Assembly: GCF_000235565.1 (NCBI RefSeq)
Contig: NC_017527.1
Coordinates: 124,001-188,000 of the forward strand
Source: Methanothrix harundinacea 6Ac
Lineage (GTDB): Archaea; Halobacteriota; Methanosarcinia; Methanotrichales; Methanotrichaceae
DNA: 64,000 nucleotides
Reading direction: 5' to 3'
Shown piece by piece: positions 28,014 to 37,645 of this stretch. The position numbers and the translations under genes are program-made. The notes under the pieces are model-generated. The model was given only the letters and a program-made list of their open reading frames with translations. It was not told the DNA's origin and ran no database searches. Numbering within the stretch: the stretch's first letter is position 1; every line of letters begins with the position of its first letter.

Positions 28014-28220
28014 ATGGAGAGCATAGAAGAGCTGATGGCCCAGCTCCCACCAGACCTCCAGCAAGAGGTCAAGGATTTCGCCCGGCACCTGGTGGAGAAG
28101 AAGGCGAAGCCGAGACGAAAGAAGCTCCGTCTGACCTGGGCAGGGGGCCTCCGAGAATTTCGCGACCAATACACATCGCTAGAGCTTCAAAAGAAATCCC
28201 TCGAATGGTGGGGCGATTGA
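28014..28220 (+). CDS. DUF2281-type antitoxin
   Basis: A 68-residue protein (MESIEELMAQLPPDLQQEV...DFARHLVEKK) of the short DUF2281 family, commonly paired with PIN toxins. The second half is basic and ends LEWWGD. I chose ATG 28014 over the adjacent TTG. The stop overlaps the toxin start (TGATG), so the two are translationally coupled. Divergent from the broken type IIG gene with a ~135-base promoter region. Confidence 0.8.
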   Translation: MESIEELMAQLPPDLQQEVKDFARHLVEKKAKPRRKKLRLTWAGGLREFRDQYTSLELQKKSLEWWGD

Positions 28221-28621
28221 TGTACCTGGTCGACTCCAACGTATGGCTCGAACTTCTCTTGGAGCAGGAACGAGCAGAGGAAGTTGCCCAGTTCCTCCAG
28301 ATCGTCGGAACGGATGAACTTTGGATTACCGAATTCACTATCTATTCAATTGGGATCATAATGACCCGACTGAATAAAGACGAGATCTTCGAGGACTTTT
28401 TATCTGACGTTTTGGAGGATTCAGGTGTTAAAAGGGTCTGCCTCTCAATCGGTGACTTGAAGCAGGTCATCCAGGTGGCGCGAAAATTCCGTCTCGACTT
28501 CGACGATGCATACCAGTACGTCGCAGCGGAGAAAAATGACCTATGTTTGGTGAGCTTCGACGCCGATTTTGACAGGGCCGAGATGGGACGACGAACCCCT
28601 TCAGAAATACTGGCCTTATAG
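28220..28621 (+). CDS. PIN-domain toxin (VapC-like)
   Basis: A 133-residue PIN ribonuclease with N-terminal VDSNVWLE (first catalytic Asp, D5), a mid-protein acidic region, DFDDAYQY and the terminal SFDADFD acidic cluster. Family members cleave specific RNAs unless bound by their antitoxin. ATG 28220 overlaps the antitoxin stop; an earlier in-frame ATG at 28205 lies within the antitoxin gene. Confidence 0.85.
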   Translation: MYLVDSNVWLELLLEQERAEEVAQFLQIVGTDELWITEFTIYSIGIIMTRLNKDEIFEDFLSDVLEDSGVKRVCLSIGDLKQVIQVARKFRLDFDDAYQYVAAEKNDLCLVSFDADFDRAEMGRRTPSEILAL

Positions 28622-28636
28622 CATACGAGTAGTGAC

Positions 28637-29536
28637 TCAAATCCCAATCCCTCGATCCAGCCCCGCAACTCGTGCGAGGTTGACGGCCTCAGCGTACTCC
28701 CGGAGGGTGATCGGCCGGGAGAGCTCCGGGAACTGATGGGCCCGATAGCAGGGGTGGTACTGGGCCATGACGTTCAGGTAGGTCTCGGGGGAGACCTCCT
28801 CGGCCAGGAACCTCACCACCTCGGCCGTCCCGGCCAGGTTCTCAGGCAGGACCAGGTGGCGGACGAGGAGCCCCCGGACGGCGACCCCGTCGTCGCCGAC
28901 CTCCAGGGGGCCCACCTGCCGGTGCATCTCCAGGATCGCCGCCTTCATCACCCCCGTATAATCAGCGGCGTCGGAGTACTTTTTGGCGGCGGCGTCGGTC
29001 CCGTATTTTGCGTCGGGCATGTAGATGTCGAAGATCCCGTCCAGGAGCCGCAGGGTCTCGACGGAGTCGTACCCCCCGGAGTTGTAGACCAGCGGGACCG
29101 AGAGGCCCATCTCCGTCGCCTCGACGAGGGCCTCCAAAATTTGGGGTACGAAGTGGGTGGGGGTGACGAAGTTGACGTTGTGGCATCCGCCGTCCGCAAG
29201 GCAGACCATCATCTCGGCGAGCTTCGTCGCTGAGACCTCACGCCCCTCCCCCAGATGGCTTATATCGTAGTTCTGGCAGAAGACGCAATCAAGGTTACAG
29301 CCGGTCATGAATATCGTCCCCGAGCCGTGAGAGCCGACGAGGGGCCGCTCCTCGCCGAAGTGGGGGGTGAAGCTCGATACCCGGGCGTACCGGCCGCTGC
29401 GGCAGTAACCGAGCTCCCCATCCAATCGATTTACGCCGCAGGACCGGGGGCATATCTCGCAGCTTTCGAGGCTGGCGAGAGCAGCCTCGGCCCGCTGCCG
29501 CATCTCCTCAGGAGGCATCTGGTTGTAGCTCGCCAA
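28637..29536 (-). CDS. Radical SAM protein, PflX/COG1313 (PflA-like)
   Basis: A 299-residue radical SAM protein with an N-terminal cysteine knuckle CEICPRSCGVNR...GYC, the cluster motif CNLDCVFCQNYDIS, VNFVTPTHFVPQI and LPENLAGT. This is the uncharacterised COG1313 group related to pyruvate-formate-lyase-activating enzymes. No glycyl-radical partner lies beside it, although NrdD is 14 kb away. Convergent with the PIN toxin gene. Confidence 0.88.
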   Translation of the reverse strand: MASYNQMPPEEMRQRAEAALASLESCEICPRSCGVNRLDGELGYCRSGRYARVSSFTPHFGEERPLVGSHGSGTIFMTGCNLDCVFCQNYDISHLGEGREVSATKLAEMMVCLADGGCHNVNFVTPTHFVPQILEALVEATEMGLSVPLVYNSGGYDSVETLRLLDGIFDIYMPDAKYGTDAAAKKYSDAADYTGVMKAAILEMHRQVGPLEVGDDGVAVRGLLVRHLVLPENLAGTAEVVRFLAEEVSPETYLNVMAQYHPCYRAHQFPELSRPITLREYAEAVNLARVAGLDRGIGI

Positions 29537-29771
29537 TGGGCATCACCTCAAAAACAGAGTCTTGGAATTACTTCATCTCTGATGGTAGATACTTTTGACG
29601 GTGGCCCTTTGTCGGCTCCAGACAACAAGATCCGTGATGTTGAATCCGGGAGAGATGGGCACCACCATCCGACCGAAACCTGAGATCAAAAGGGGGACGA
29701 GTTAAGGGGAATTTCGCTCGCTATTACCAAAAATTCCGATCGCTCGAAGTAAGATAAGAGTTCCTGCAAAT

Positions 29772-29813
29772 CCCTCATTGGCTTATCCAGTAATCGGGAT
29801 AATCTAATGAGGG
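29772..29813 (-). terminator. Two-step hairpin after the TPR gene
   Basis: Outer stem ccctcatt/aatgaggg (8 bp) and inner stem ttatcc/ggataa (6 bp) are separated by a 3/3 internal loop, starting 4 bases past the TPR gene stop. There is no U-tract, so it may act mainly to stabilise the mRNA end. Confidence 0.55.
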
Positions 29814-29817
29814 AAAC

Positions 29818-31767
29818 TCACCTCGAACCTGGTGATATTCGTCTTCCTGTCGAGTATCCTAGTTCTTCAGCCTTGGCGTAAGCTTCGTTAGCCTCGGCCA
29901 CCTTGCCAAGATATTCGAGAACAACGCCTTTGCTAAACCAAGGATAGGCAAATTCAGGATCGAGCCGGATGGCTTCGTCGTAGGCCTGTATCGCCTCATC
30001 GTACTTGCCCTGCATCACGAGAGCATTGCCTTTGTTATTCCATGCTTCTTTATAATCAGGATTGAGCCGAATGGCTTCGTCGTACGCCTGGATCGCCTCA
30101 TCATACTTGTCCTGTTCGTATAGAGCATTACCTTTGTTATACCATGCCCCAGCAAATTCAGGATCGAGCCGTATGGCTTCGTCGTAAGCCTGGATCGCTT
30201 CGTCGTATTTGCCCTGCATCCTGAAAGAATTGCCTTTGCTAACCCACACATCGGCTTCTTCAGGATCGAGCCGTATGGCTTCGTCGTACGCCTGGATCGC
30301 TTCGTCGTATTTGCCCTGCATCCTGAAAGAATTGCCTTTGCTAACCCACACATCGGCTTCTTCAGGATCGAGCCGTATGGCTTCGTCGTAAGCCTGGATC
30401 GCTTCGTCGTATTTGCCCTGCATCCTGAAAGAATTGCCTTTGCTAACCCACACATCGGCTTCTTCAGGATCGAGCCGTATGGCTTCGTCGTAGGCCAGGA
30501 TACCTTCGGTGTAGTTTCCTAGCTCAGATAGAGCATTGCCTTTATTATACCAGGTCATTGCATTATCGGGATCGAGCCTGATGGCTTCGTCGTACGCTTG
30601 GATGGCCTCGGGGTAATTCCCCTGTTCATAGAGAGCACTGCCTTTGTTAATCCAGGCATCCACATAATTGGGATGCAGTCGAATGGCCTCATCATAAGCC
30701 TGGATTGCCTCATCGTACTTGCCCTGGTCCGCGAGAACCGTGCCTTTGTTAGACCAGGCAACTGCAAGCTCAGGATCAAGCCTGATAGCCTCGTCAAACG
30801 CTTGGATTGCCTCGGTGTAATTGCCCTTCATCCAGAGAGGTTTACCTTTATTATTCCAAGGCGCAGCATCTTCAGGATCTAGCTCGATAGCTTTGTCTAA
30901 AGCATGGATGGCCTCGTCATACTTGCCAAGTTCATTGAGAGCATTGCCTCTGTTATTCCAGGCATCCGCGTCCTCGGGATCTAGCCTGATAGCTTCGTCG
31001 TAAGCTGGTATAGCCTCGGCGTAATTGCCCTGCATCCCAAGAGCGACCCCTTTGTTATACCAGGTCGTTGCATCTTCAGGATCGAGTCGGATGGCCTCGT
31101 CAAAGGCTTGGATAGCTTCGGTGTAGTTTCCCCGCTCAAATAGAGCATCGCCTTTTTTATGCCAGGCAGCGGCTAACTCAGGATCGAGCCTGATGGCCTC
31201 ATCATAAGCCAGAATAGCTCCGGTGTAGTTTCCCCGCTCAGATAGAGCTTTGCCTTTGTTGTACCAGGCACCCGCATACTCGGGATCAAGTCGGATGGCC
31301 TCATCAAAACAACGGGTTGCCTCGGTATAGTTGCCCTGATTCCCGAGAGCAATACCCTTATTATTCCAGGCAGCGGCAAACTCAGGATCGAGCCTGATAG
31401 CTTCGTCGTAAGCTTTGATCGATTCGTCGTAATTTCCCTGGTAATCGAGAGCTAAGCCTTTGTTGTTCCATGCCGAAGCGTATTCGGGATCCAGTCTTAT
31501 TGCCTCGTCGTAAGCCTGAACGGCTTCGGTGTAATTACCTCGGTAATAGAGTGTTAAGCCTTTGCTGTACCAGGCATCCGCATACTCGGGATCGAGTCTG
31601 ATGGCCTCATCAAAAGCTTCTATAGCCATGGTGTAGTTGCCCTGCATTCCGAGAGCGATGCCTTCGTTGAGCCATTCTTCAGCAGTCTGCTGACCACATA
31701 TAGGCAAAGCTAGCGCCGTTGTGATCAGCAGGCCTAAAATAAGCTTAAGGCTCGTCTTCGTCATCAT
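29818..31767 (-). CDS. Exported TPR protein with 18 tetratricopeptide repeats
   Basis: A 649-residue protein made of a signal peptide (LILGLLITTALALPICGQQ) and 18 consecutive 34-residue TPR units with no other domain, then a 10-residue basic tail. The consensus is AW-NKG-AL--QGNY-EAI-AYDEAIRLDPE. Units 13-15 are identical in protein and almost identical in DNA. TPR arrays bind partner proteins; export places this one outside or on the surface. Two ATG codons in tandem at the start leave one residue of uncertainty. Confidence 0.93.
   Translation of the reverse strand: MMTKTSLKLILGLLITTALALPICGQQTAEEWLNEGIALGMQGNYTMAIEAFDEAIRLDPEYADAWYSKGLTLYYRGNYTEAVQAYDEAIRLDPEYASAWNNKGLALDYQGNYDESIKAYDEAIRLDPEFAAAWNNKGIALGNQGNYTEATRCFDEAIRLDPEYAGAWYNKGKALSERGNYTGAILAYDEAIRLDPELAAAWHKKGDALFERGNYTEAIQAFDEAIRLDPEDATTWYNKGVALGMQGNYAEAIPAYDEAIRLDPEDADAWNNRGNALNELGKYDEAIHALDKAIELDPEDAAPWNNKGKPLWMKGNYTEAIQAFDEAIRLDPELAVAWSNKGTVLADQGKYDEAIQAYDEAIRLHPNYVDAWINKGSALYEQGNYPEAIQAYDEAIRLDPDNAMTWYNKGNALSELGNYTEGILAYDEAIRLDPEEADVWVSKGNSFRMQGKYDEAIQAYDEAIRLDPEEADVWVSKGNSFRMQGKYDEAIQAYDEAIRLDPEEADVWVSKGNSFRMQGKYDEAIQAYDEAIRLDPEFAGAWYNKGNALYEQDKYDEAIQAYDEAIRLNPDYKEAWNNKGNALVMQGKYDEAIQAYDEAIRLDPEFAYPWFSKGVVLEYLGKVAEANEAYAKAEELGYSTGRRISPGSR
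30181..30486 (-). repeat. Three near-identical 102-bp tandem units inside the TPR gene
   Basis: Period 102 bases (34 codons). The units differ only at single positions near the end of each (gtaagcc versus gtacgcc). The other TPR units have diverged at the DNA level, so this block is a recent expansion or gene conversion. Confidence 0.85.
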
Positions 31768-32221
31768 CTTGAAGAAAGATAGAAGTCTTACTAACTAAAA
31801 TATTTTTCGGTATTTTCAGGCCTAAAGTGAATCCCACCACTCTAGCGTACCTATCCCTCATCTCCGCCTTCTATCCTTCCATCTCGATATGCGCGGTATG
31901 ACACCTGGCCGCCCAGGTACAGGAACACCGAATATGGAGGATTGTAGTCTTCAGTTTTTTATTGTTCAAATCCTTTGTATCTCTTCCGTTTGTAGTTGAT
32001 GTCAGCCTACAGATATACCAATTTCGGAACAAGTTCGGTTCAGGTCGGAGATGAACGAACTGAGCCTTGAGATCGTCAAATAGGATGGATATCATCGATC
32101 TCTTGGAGAAATGCGGCCTCAAAGTGAGGGCAGAAAGATCTACCTATGTATTCATAAATGATGCGGGGGCCTATATCTAAAAATCAGCATGTTTCAGAGG
32201 TAATTCTACAGAGATGGGACT
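31768..32221. other. Intergenic region upstream of the TPR gene
   Basis: It holds the TPR promoter on the minus strand. A 31-codon plus-strand frame (32085-32180, MDIIDLLEKCGLKVRAERS...) reads protein-like but is too short and isolated to call. Nothing else stands out. Confidence 0.4.
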
Positions 32222-33481
32222 TTATAGCCCCATCACCTCCTTCATCAGATAAAATATCTCCGTGTTGTCGATCCGTCCTCTGGAAAACCTCTCGGCTCCG
32301 GGGCCGCTGGCCATGAGGGGGACGTCGACGGCGGTATGAGTCGACATTCCCGTCGGGGTGAGGTTGTATCCCTCTCCAGGAATGAAGGCGAGGCCGCTGG
32401 CGAAGACGGGAACTCCCGCAGAATAGTCGTCGAAATCCACCGCCCCGAGGACGAGCCCCCCAGCTTCGTGATCCGAGGTCACCACCACCAGGGTGTCGCC
32501 GGAACGTTCGCCGTAATCGAGGGCAGCCTTCACAGCCTCATCGAAGGCCAGGGTCTCTGCGGCGGTGTTCTCGTAGGACCTTATGTGGCAGGCATGGTCG
32601 ATGGTCCCGCCCTCCACCATGAGGAAGAAGCCGTCTTCGTCGTGAGAGAGGATCTCGATGGCCTTCTCGGTCATCTCCGAGAGGCTGGGCTCTCGATCGG
32701 TCTCGTTCCTCCTCCTAAGCTCGAAGACGAGATGGGAGCTGCCGAATAGCCCCAAAAGCTTCTCCGTCTCTTCCGGGTCGATCTTCAGAAGCTCCGTCCG
32801 GTTGTATACGAAGACGTATCCGAGATCCTGGGCCTGCGCCAGAAGGTCTTGGTCGTCATCTCGAGAGCTCGCCCCGCCGAGGGGGTCCGTCTCGTTAATG
32901 CCGACGAAATAGCAGAGGCCTCCGCCCAGAGCCACATCGACGCCGCTCGCCAGAAACTGCTCTGCGATGCGGTTCTCTTTGTCCCTGTCGTTTACGTGAG
33001 CGTAGAAGGAGGCGGGGGTGGCGTGGGTTATCCTCATGTTGGTGACGACTCCCGTAGCCTTCCCCTCGGCCTCGGCGAGCTCCAGGATGGTGGTGAGGTT
33101 CTCGCCATCCTGCACCCCAAAGATGGAGGTTTCATCCTGGCCGATTATCCCAAGTTTCGTCTTGTGGCCGGTGGCAAGGGTGGTTCCAGCGGCAGCAGAG
33201 TCGGTTACAAAGCTGTCGGCGGAGGAGGTTGAGGAGTACCCCGCATACTCCATCCCGTCCATGAAAAGCTCCGCGTCCGTGTAATTGGAGAGGTTCTCGT
33301 CAGCCTTCGCCCACCGGGCGGCGGTCATCTGCGCGAAGCCCATCCCGTCCCCGATCAGAAAGATCACGCTTCTGGCCTCTTTCGGCTCAGCCCCATCGTC
33401 GGTCTCCAGGGCGATCCCGTACAGAGAGAACGAAACCAAGAGAAGGATCAAGACCCCGGCGGCTGCATGTAGCCTATTCAT
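32222..33481 (-). CDS. Exported alkaline phosphatase
   Basis: A 419-residue PhoA-family phosphomonoesterase with signal peptide (VLILLLVSFSLYGIA), the metal-site FLIGDGMG (D45), nucleophile S95 in VTDSAAAGT, MVEGGTIDHACH, TSDHEAGG and the final metal histidine in STHTAVDVP. It releases phosphate from esters outside the cell. SD aggtgg and a minus-strand TATA (cttaaataag, about 33498-33507) lie upstream of ATG 33481. Divergent from a small acidic protein gene. Confidence 0.94.
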   Translation of the reverse strand: MNRLHAAAGVLILLLVSFSLYGIALETDDGAEPKEARSVIFLIGDGMGFAQMTAARWAKADENLSNYTDAELFMDGMEYAGYSSTSSADSFVTDSAAAGTTLATGHKTKLGIIGQDETSIFGVQDGENLTTILELAEAEGKATGVVTNMRITHATPASFYAHVNDRDKENRIAEQFLASGVDVALGGGLCYFVGINETDPLGGASSRDDDQDLLAQAQDLGYVFVYNRTELLKIDPEETEKLLGLFGSSHLVFELRRRNETDREPSLSEMTEKAIEILSHDEDGFFLMVEGGTIDHACHIRSYENTAAETLAFDEAVKAALDYGERSGDTLVVVTSDHEAGGLVLGAVDFDDYSAGVPVFASGLAFIPGEGYNLTPTGMSTHTAVDVPLMASGPGAERFSRGRIDNTEIFYLMKEVMGL

Positions 33482-33588
33482 ATTTCCACCTATACTTATT
33501 TAAGAGATAGTTGTTCCGTCCTGGGTTAAAAGACTTTGGATCGGTGTCTGGAAATTGCGTGAGATGGTCACCAAGCCATGATACTACA

Positions 33589-33861
33589 ATGAGGCGGATG
33601 ATCATGCTCTTCGAGAAGCCGGAATCCCTGAAGCTCTTAAAAGACCTCTTCGTCAAGCTCTACCGCATCTACTACGACTTTGGGGGCGTTGAGTTTCTGG
33701 AGGACGAGATGTACTTGATCCTGGAGACGATGGCGCCCGAGCTGGAGGAGATGGACGGGGGGACCCGGGATGGACTGATGAGAGACATCCGGGCGATTTA
33801 TGAGGAGGACGACTCGGTCCTGAAGAGCTTCATCTACGAGCCGGTGGAGGAGTATCTGTAG
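33589..33861 (+). CDS. Small acidic protein of unknown function
   Basis: About 90 residues (MRRMIMLFEKPESLKLLKDLF...), helical and rich in Glu/Asp, with FGGVEFLEDEMY and a C-terminus ending EPVEEYL. No cysteine or membrane segment. I do not recognise the family. Codon use is core-like and the frame has no competing start pattern, so it is probably real. ATG 33589, 33598 or 33604 are all possible; the extension to 33511 crosses the divergent promoter region and is unlikely. Confidence 0.6.
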   Translation: MRRMIMLFEKPESLKLLKDLFVKLYRIYYDFGGVEFLEDEMYLILETMAPELEEMDGGTRDGLMRDIRAIYEEDDSVLKSFIYEPVEEYL

Positions 33862-34015
33862 CTGAAGTGAAATAAAAGTGTCTGGTCAATTCGATGCCCT
33901 GACGATTCATCCACTCCTGAATCATCCCTGCACCCCTTATGCATGGTTATATCCCAAATTTTTATGCAATTGTGGCGTTGAAACCGACGGTAAGAAGTAT
34001 AATAAAATTGGAGTT

Positions 34016-34035
34016 GGGCATCCCCCAGGATGCCC
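34016..34035 (-). terminator. Hairpin between convergent genes
   Basis: A perfect 8-bp stem (gggcatcc / ggatgccc) with loop ccca lies 19 bases past the stop of the minus-strand secreted-protein gene and is followed on that strand by AACTCCAATTTTATT. It may serve both convergent genes. Confidence 0.6.
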
Positions 34036-34053
34036 TCTTGTCCTGGTATCCCC

Positions 34054-35529
34054 CTACTCGAACTTTATGGCCCTATCATACACGATCTCCGAGTAAGATG
34101 GCCCTGTCTTTGTAGCCTCTTCCAGATACATCCTCCAGGCGATGAAGAGCGGTTGGTCCAGATCTATGCCGTAGCCACCCCTGCCATAGGGAAGCTCATA
34201 GCAGTGTGGATCGCCTTCACAATTCCTGGCGATCTTATAGACGTAGAGGTATTTCGCATCGGGATTATCAGGGAGGTACTCCTCAGCAGTTCCATTGAAA
34301 TCCTGGTCAGTGATCATCCCAACGCCGTTCCATATATCTGCACCGTATGGGACGAAGTTCTGGTACGTCGCCTTTCCTGTGGCTACGTGGTTGACCCCAT
34401 AGACGATGATGAACTCATTGGTGTCATTGGCCAGAGTAATGGGTGAATCTTGCAGGTAACTGTAGTACTGTGAAAGATCAGGGAAAGGAGGTGTCTGCGA
34501 AGCTATCGTTTGGGTTGCTGTCCATAGATAGAGGGCATCGTTGGTAGGGCCATAGCCGTCGAATCCTGTTTGAATATAATCGGTGCCTGCATTCAGCCCA
34601 ATACTGGTGGGAAGCTCTGTGGCATTCAGATCAGCATACCTGTCAAGAATCGCAATCCTCAGCTCTTCGAGGTCGTCCATGAGGTCAAACTCTGTCGTTC
34701 CCGTCCCCTGGACCCTTATCTCCGGCATATCATACGGATCCGGTTCTGCGGATTCATTGGGAGTTATGCGGAAGACAGCTGCGGGTTTATTATCGATGTA
34801 GTCGTTGCCGGCTTGCTCATCTGCGAATAGAGATCCACGGATGAATACGGCAAATGTATCGGAGTCGTTCTCCACACCCAGGTTCAACATGGCCGAGGGG
34901 AGCACGAGGGTGTTAATTATGCCCTCGGAGTATCCCGCGTTTTGGGCAGCCGCGCGGATCCTTTGATCGATCCCTTTATCGGCTGTGCTGACTACTATGG
35001 TGGTTTGATCGTAGGGATTTCCAGGAGACCCATCAGGAGTCCCTTCGGTGTTTATGACCATGTTGTTCACCGTATCGCCGAAAGGTGCGAAGATCCATCG
35101 GGTCTCATCTCCATATGTCCTCTCCATCAAGAATTGGTCGAGACTGAAGTATCTGCACTCCGGTGGTGTCCTTCCGACGAATACAACGGCTTCATCTGGG
35201 CGAAGACTCCAGAAAGGAGTTACCTTTGAGTTCACTCCAAGAAATTGAATTATCTCAGAGATCGTTCCAGTGACCTCGTGACCTGATGCTGGTGGAACTA
35301 GATACAACAAATACTTCGTGGCGGGATTGTTTCCGTATACAGAAGGCAACACCCCACTATCATATAGCTTCATAAAATCAAAAAAACCCAGTCCACCTTG
35401 CTGTACGGTGAATCCATCCACTTCCAGGGCCTGCTTAAAAGCCTCCACGTCTCCAATATCTACATCCTCTCCAAGGCCGGTTCCTATCAACACGGCGAAT
35501 CCGACTGCGAGCAGCATATAACGTCGCAT
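34054..35529 (-). CDS. Large secreted protein of unknown function
   Basis: A 491-residue exported protein with signal peptide MLLAVGFAVLIGTGLGE. The mature part has recurring short motifs (GFFDFMKLYDSGVLP, YLLYLVPP, VVFVGRTPPECRYFS, RWIFAPFGDTVNN) and four cysteines, and ends IVYDRAIKFE. I do not recognise a named domain. Low charge and many aromatic residues fit an extracellular enzyme or adhesin. Composition is somewhat AT-richer than the core. The promoter is probably a minus-strand TTTTTAATAG near 35567-35577. Confidence 0.75.
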   Translation of the reverse strand: MRRYMLLAVGFAVLIGTGLGEDVDIGDVEAFKQALEVDGFTVQQGGLGFFDFMKLYDSGVLPSVYGNNPATKYLLYLVPPASGHEVTGTISEIIQFLGVNSKVTPFWSLRPDEAVVFVGRTPPECRYFSLDQFLMERTYGDETRWIFAPFGDTVNNMVINTEGTPDGSPGNPYDQTTIVVSTADKGIDQRIRAAAQNAGYSEGIINTLVLPSAMLNLGVENDSDTFAVFIRGSLFADEQAGNDYIDNKPAAVFRITPNESAEPDPYDMPEIRVQGTGTTEFDLMDDLEELRIAILDRYADLNATELPTSIGLNAGTDYIQTGFDGYGPTNDALYLWTATQTIASQTPPFPDLSQYYSYLQDSPITLANDTNEFIIVYGVNHVATGKATYQNFVPYGADIWNGVGMITDQDFNGTAEEYLPDNPDAKYLYVYKIARNCEGDPHCYELPYGRGGYGIDLDQPLFIAWRMYLEEATKTGPSYSEIVYDRAIKFE

Positions 35530-35933
35530 ATGCCAAATCCCTCCGGCCTATATATTTCGACCCAATCTATTAAAAACTTTCTCCACATTGAGGAACCTGC
35601 ACTGGAGAATCAAGATCTTATGGGCCATTTATGTCTCTTAGAGATGATTTTAAATCTCTGAGATAGTTATTATAAATACAAACTTTGATTGAATCGGGCC
35701 AGAGTTTTACAAGATGGCTCATTTGGCGTCCCGCAACAAATATCTTCAAACTCAATTGGCGTGATGCCAAGGTACGAGTTCCAGAAAGCTAACTCGAAGT
35801 CACTTCAACAGCGGAAGTCTTTTGATGGTTCAGTTAGGTCCGTTGGCCGCCATGATTCTAGTGCAAAAATCGGCTTACTGAGGGGCCATTCATTACCGCG
35901 GATGGACCACTAAAAAAAAGCCGCTGAAGGGGA
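35530..35933. other. Intergenic region between the secreted-protein gene and serS
   Basis: AT-rich. It holds the promoter of the secreted-protein gene and the serS 3' end. A plus-strand frame at 35689-35913 has no protein-like features. No RNA gene was recognised. Confidence 0.45.
35912..35919 (-). terminator. Oligo(T) terminator of the S15-SerRS operon
   Basis: Eight Ts on the minus strand directly after TTCAGCGGC, about 15 bases past the serS stop. There is only weak pairing upstream, as is usual for archaeal T-tract terminators. Confidence 0.6.
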
Positions 35934-37421
35934 TCAGAGGAACCTGATCCCCTTCGGCATCTCCCCGAACCGCTCCCGGAAGGCCTCGGGCCAGTTCTCC
36001 TGGTCCAGCCCCTTCTGGGCGAGGAAGGCGCTCGCCCACCGCTCCAGGCCCACGCCGGAGCAGCCGCTCCATAGCGGGTCGCCGGACTGGGCCTTGACGT
36101 TGAACCCCCTGGGGTACTTGTCGCCGTTTATGGAGAGGTTCTGAAACTCGATCCAGGAGCCGTTGTAGGGTAGGAGCGCCTCGTAGTCGACGGTCCCGGC
36201 CCCAGTCATCTCCGATAAGCCCGTCTTCCCCTCCTGGGCCATGAACCAGGGGGTCACCCAGGCCATCCGCCACCGCAGCTCCAGGATCTCCTCGAAGATC
36301 CTCCTGTAGCAGTCCTTGAGCTTCTCCGCCTCCTCCTTCACCTGCTCCTGGGTCCCCATCCAGACGATCTCGATCCGGTGGAACTCGTCCACCCTCTCGA
36401 TCCCGTGGATCCCGCCGCTCTCATACCTGTGGCTCGTCCCCGACCGGTCGAAGATCCTGATGGGGAGGTCGTCGCTGGGGAGGGTCCTCCCCTGGAAGAA
36501 GACCCAGGAGGGGGGACACTGGGCGTAGCACATCCCGCCGATGGGATCGTCTATCTTCTCCCTGATCAGCTTCACCGGGACCTCTCTTGTCACCTTGTAG
36601 TGGTCCATCACCTCTTCCCAGAACTTGGGGTCCCGGGTCTTGGGGGGAGAGACGTAGTAGATCTCCGGGTACACCCCCAGGGCGTGGCCGGACCTCTTCC
36701 ATACCTCCCAGGGGACGAGCTTCGGAAAGATCATCTCTCGGTAGCCGAGGGGGCCTATCATCTCCTCGAGGACGATCCTCTCGAAGGCCCGGAAGAGGTG
36801 GGTCCCCTCGGGGCCGTAGATCCACTGGCCCCGGCTCGCCCCGTGCTTGATCCAACCCCGGCCGACCATCTCCTCGGTGGGGTCGCCCTCGAACTTCGCC
36901 GGCCGTTCTGGACTTTGCCAGAGGAGCTCCCAGTGCTCCGCCTTCCCGCCGTACCCCTCCGCCTGGATCTTCTCGTCGAGGAGGCTCACTATCCTGTCGG
37001 GGACCTGGTTACGCAGGTCCGCCTCGTCTACGTCCAGGGAGAGGGTCAAGGTCCCGTCCCGGTGGACCATCTCCCGGACGTGAGGTATCTTGTGATCGAT
37101 GGAGATCTTCGATTCAACCTCGATCTCGTACTTAGCGACCTCGATCCCCCTCACCCCGACCCTGTACTTCTTGCCGAGGAGATCAGCGAGGGGCCGTCGG
37201 AGCCGGAGGAGGGCGTCGTGGGCCCTGACGTACCGGTCGCTCTCGATGACGACGGATATCTCGGCCTCGCCGAGGTTCCAGCTCAACACCTCAGCCCCCT
37301 TCCCGCCGGCAGCCCCCTTCTTCAGAAGGTCGGCCGCACCATTGAAGAACTCCCTGAGTTCCGTTTCGGCGGCGCCGGCGTCGGCGCTCAGCCTGAAGCT
37401 CGCCTCCAGATGAAACTTCAA
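35934..37421 (-). CDS. serS: Seryl-tRNA synthetase, methanogen type (SerRS2)
   Basis: Class II synthetase of the rare type confined largely to methanogens, 495 residues, with an unusual N-terminal domain instead of the standard coiled coil. Visible are [17 protein letters not shown] and [26 protein letters not shown] (motif 2 region), cysteine zinc ligands in CYAQCP and SGCSG, and motif 3 [11 protein letters not shown]. The ATG overlaps the stop of pcc1. Last gene of the S15-RecJ-Pcc1-SerRS operon. Confidence 0.96.
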   Translation of the reverse strand: MKFHLEASFRLSADAGAAETELREFFNGAADLLKKGAAGGKGAEVLSWNLGEAEISVVIESDRYVRAHDALLRLRRPLADLLGKKYRVGVRGIEVAKYEIEVESKISIDHKIPHVREMVHRDGTLTLSLDVDEADLRNQVPDRIVSLLDEKIQAEGYGGKAEHWELLWQSPERPAKFEGDPTEEMVGRGWIKHGASRGQWIYGPEGTHLFRAFERIVLEEMIGPLGYREMIFPKLVPWEVWKRSGHALGVYPEIYYVSPPKTRDPKFWEEVMDHYKVTREVPVKLIREKIDDPIGGMCYAQCPPSWVFFQGRTLPSDDLPIRIFDRSGTSHRYESGGIHGIERVDEFHRIEIVWMGTQEQVKEEAEKLKDCYRRIFEEILELRWRMAWVTPWFMAQEGKTGLSEMTGAGTVDYEALLPYNGSWIEFQNLSINGDKYPRGFNVKAQSGDPLWSGCSGVGLERWASAFLAQKGLDQENWPEAFRERFGEMPKGIRFL

Positions 37422-37645
37422 CTCCCCACCTCTTCAACTTTATCCAGTAGATCCCTTGCGATCTTCACGTTCATGATAAGGTCGTCGGCGGTGGCGAGGA
37501 TCGTCCCCGCCCTCTCGGCGGAGAACTCCACCAGAAACTCCCCGTCCCCGACGACGACCTTCATCCCCGGGAGGTTGTCGGGATGGAGGGACGATGCCGC
37601 CGCCTCCGCCCCCTCCCCCTCAAACTTCAGCCTCGACCGGATCAT
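37418..37645 (-). CDS. pcc1: KEOPS complex subunit Pcc1
   Basis: A 75-residue dimerisation subunit of KEOPS, which makes t6A37 in ANN-decoding tRNAs. It has the small alpha/beta fold pattern ending [21 protein letters not shown], typical of archaeal Pcc1. Overlaps serS downstream and recJ upstream by four bases each, so expression is tightly coupled to translation genes. Confidence 0.88.
   Translation of the reverse strand: MIRSRLKFEGEGAEAAASSLHPDNLPGMKVVVGDGEFLVEFSAERAGTILATADDLIMNVKIARDLLDKVEEVGS

Noticed and set aside
28637-29536. PflX-like protein as the NrdD activase
   Set aside because: Its N-terminal cysteine knuckle and size fit COG1313 rather than NrdG, and it lies 14 kb from nrdD.
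30181-30486. Regularly spaced repeats resembling a CRISPR array
   Set aside because: The period is 102 bases with no unique spacers, the units are in frame, and they encode TPR motifs.
32085-32180. 31-codon frame beginning MDIIDLLEKCGLK
   Set aside because: It reads like protein, but it is short, has no SD and no recognised homolog by eye; not enough to call a gene.
35689-35913. 74-codon plus-strand ORF upstream of the serS 3' end
   Set aside because: Ser/Gln/Arg-rich composition without motifs, no promoter or SD; likely chance.
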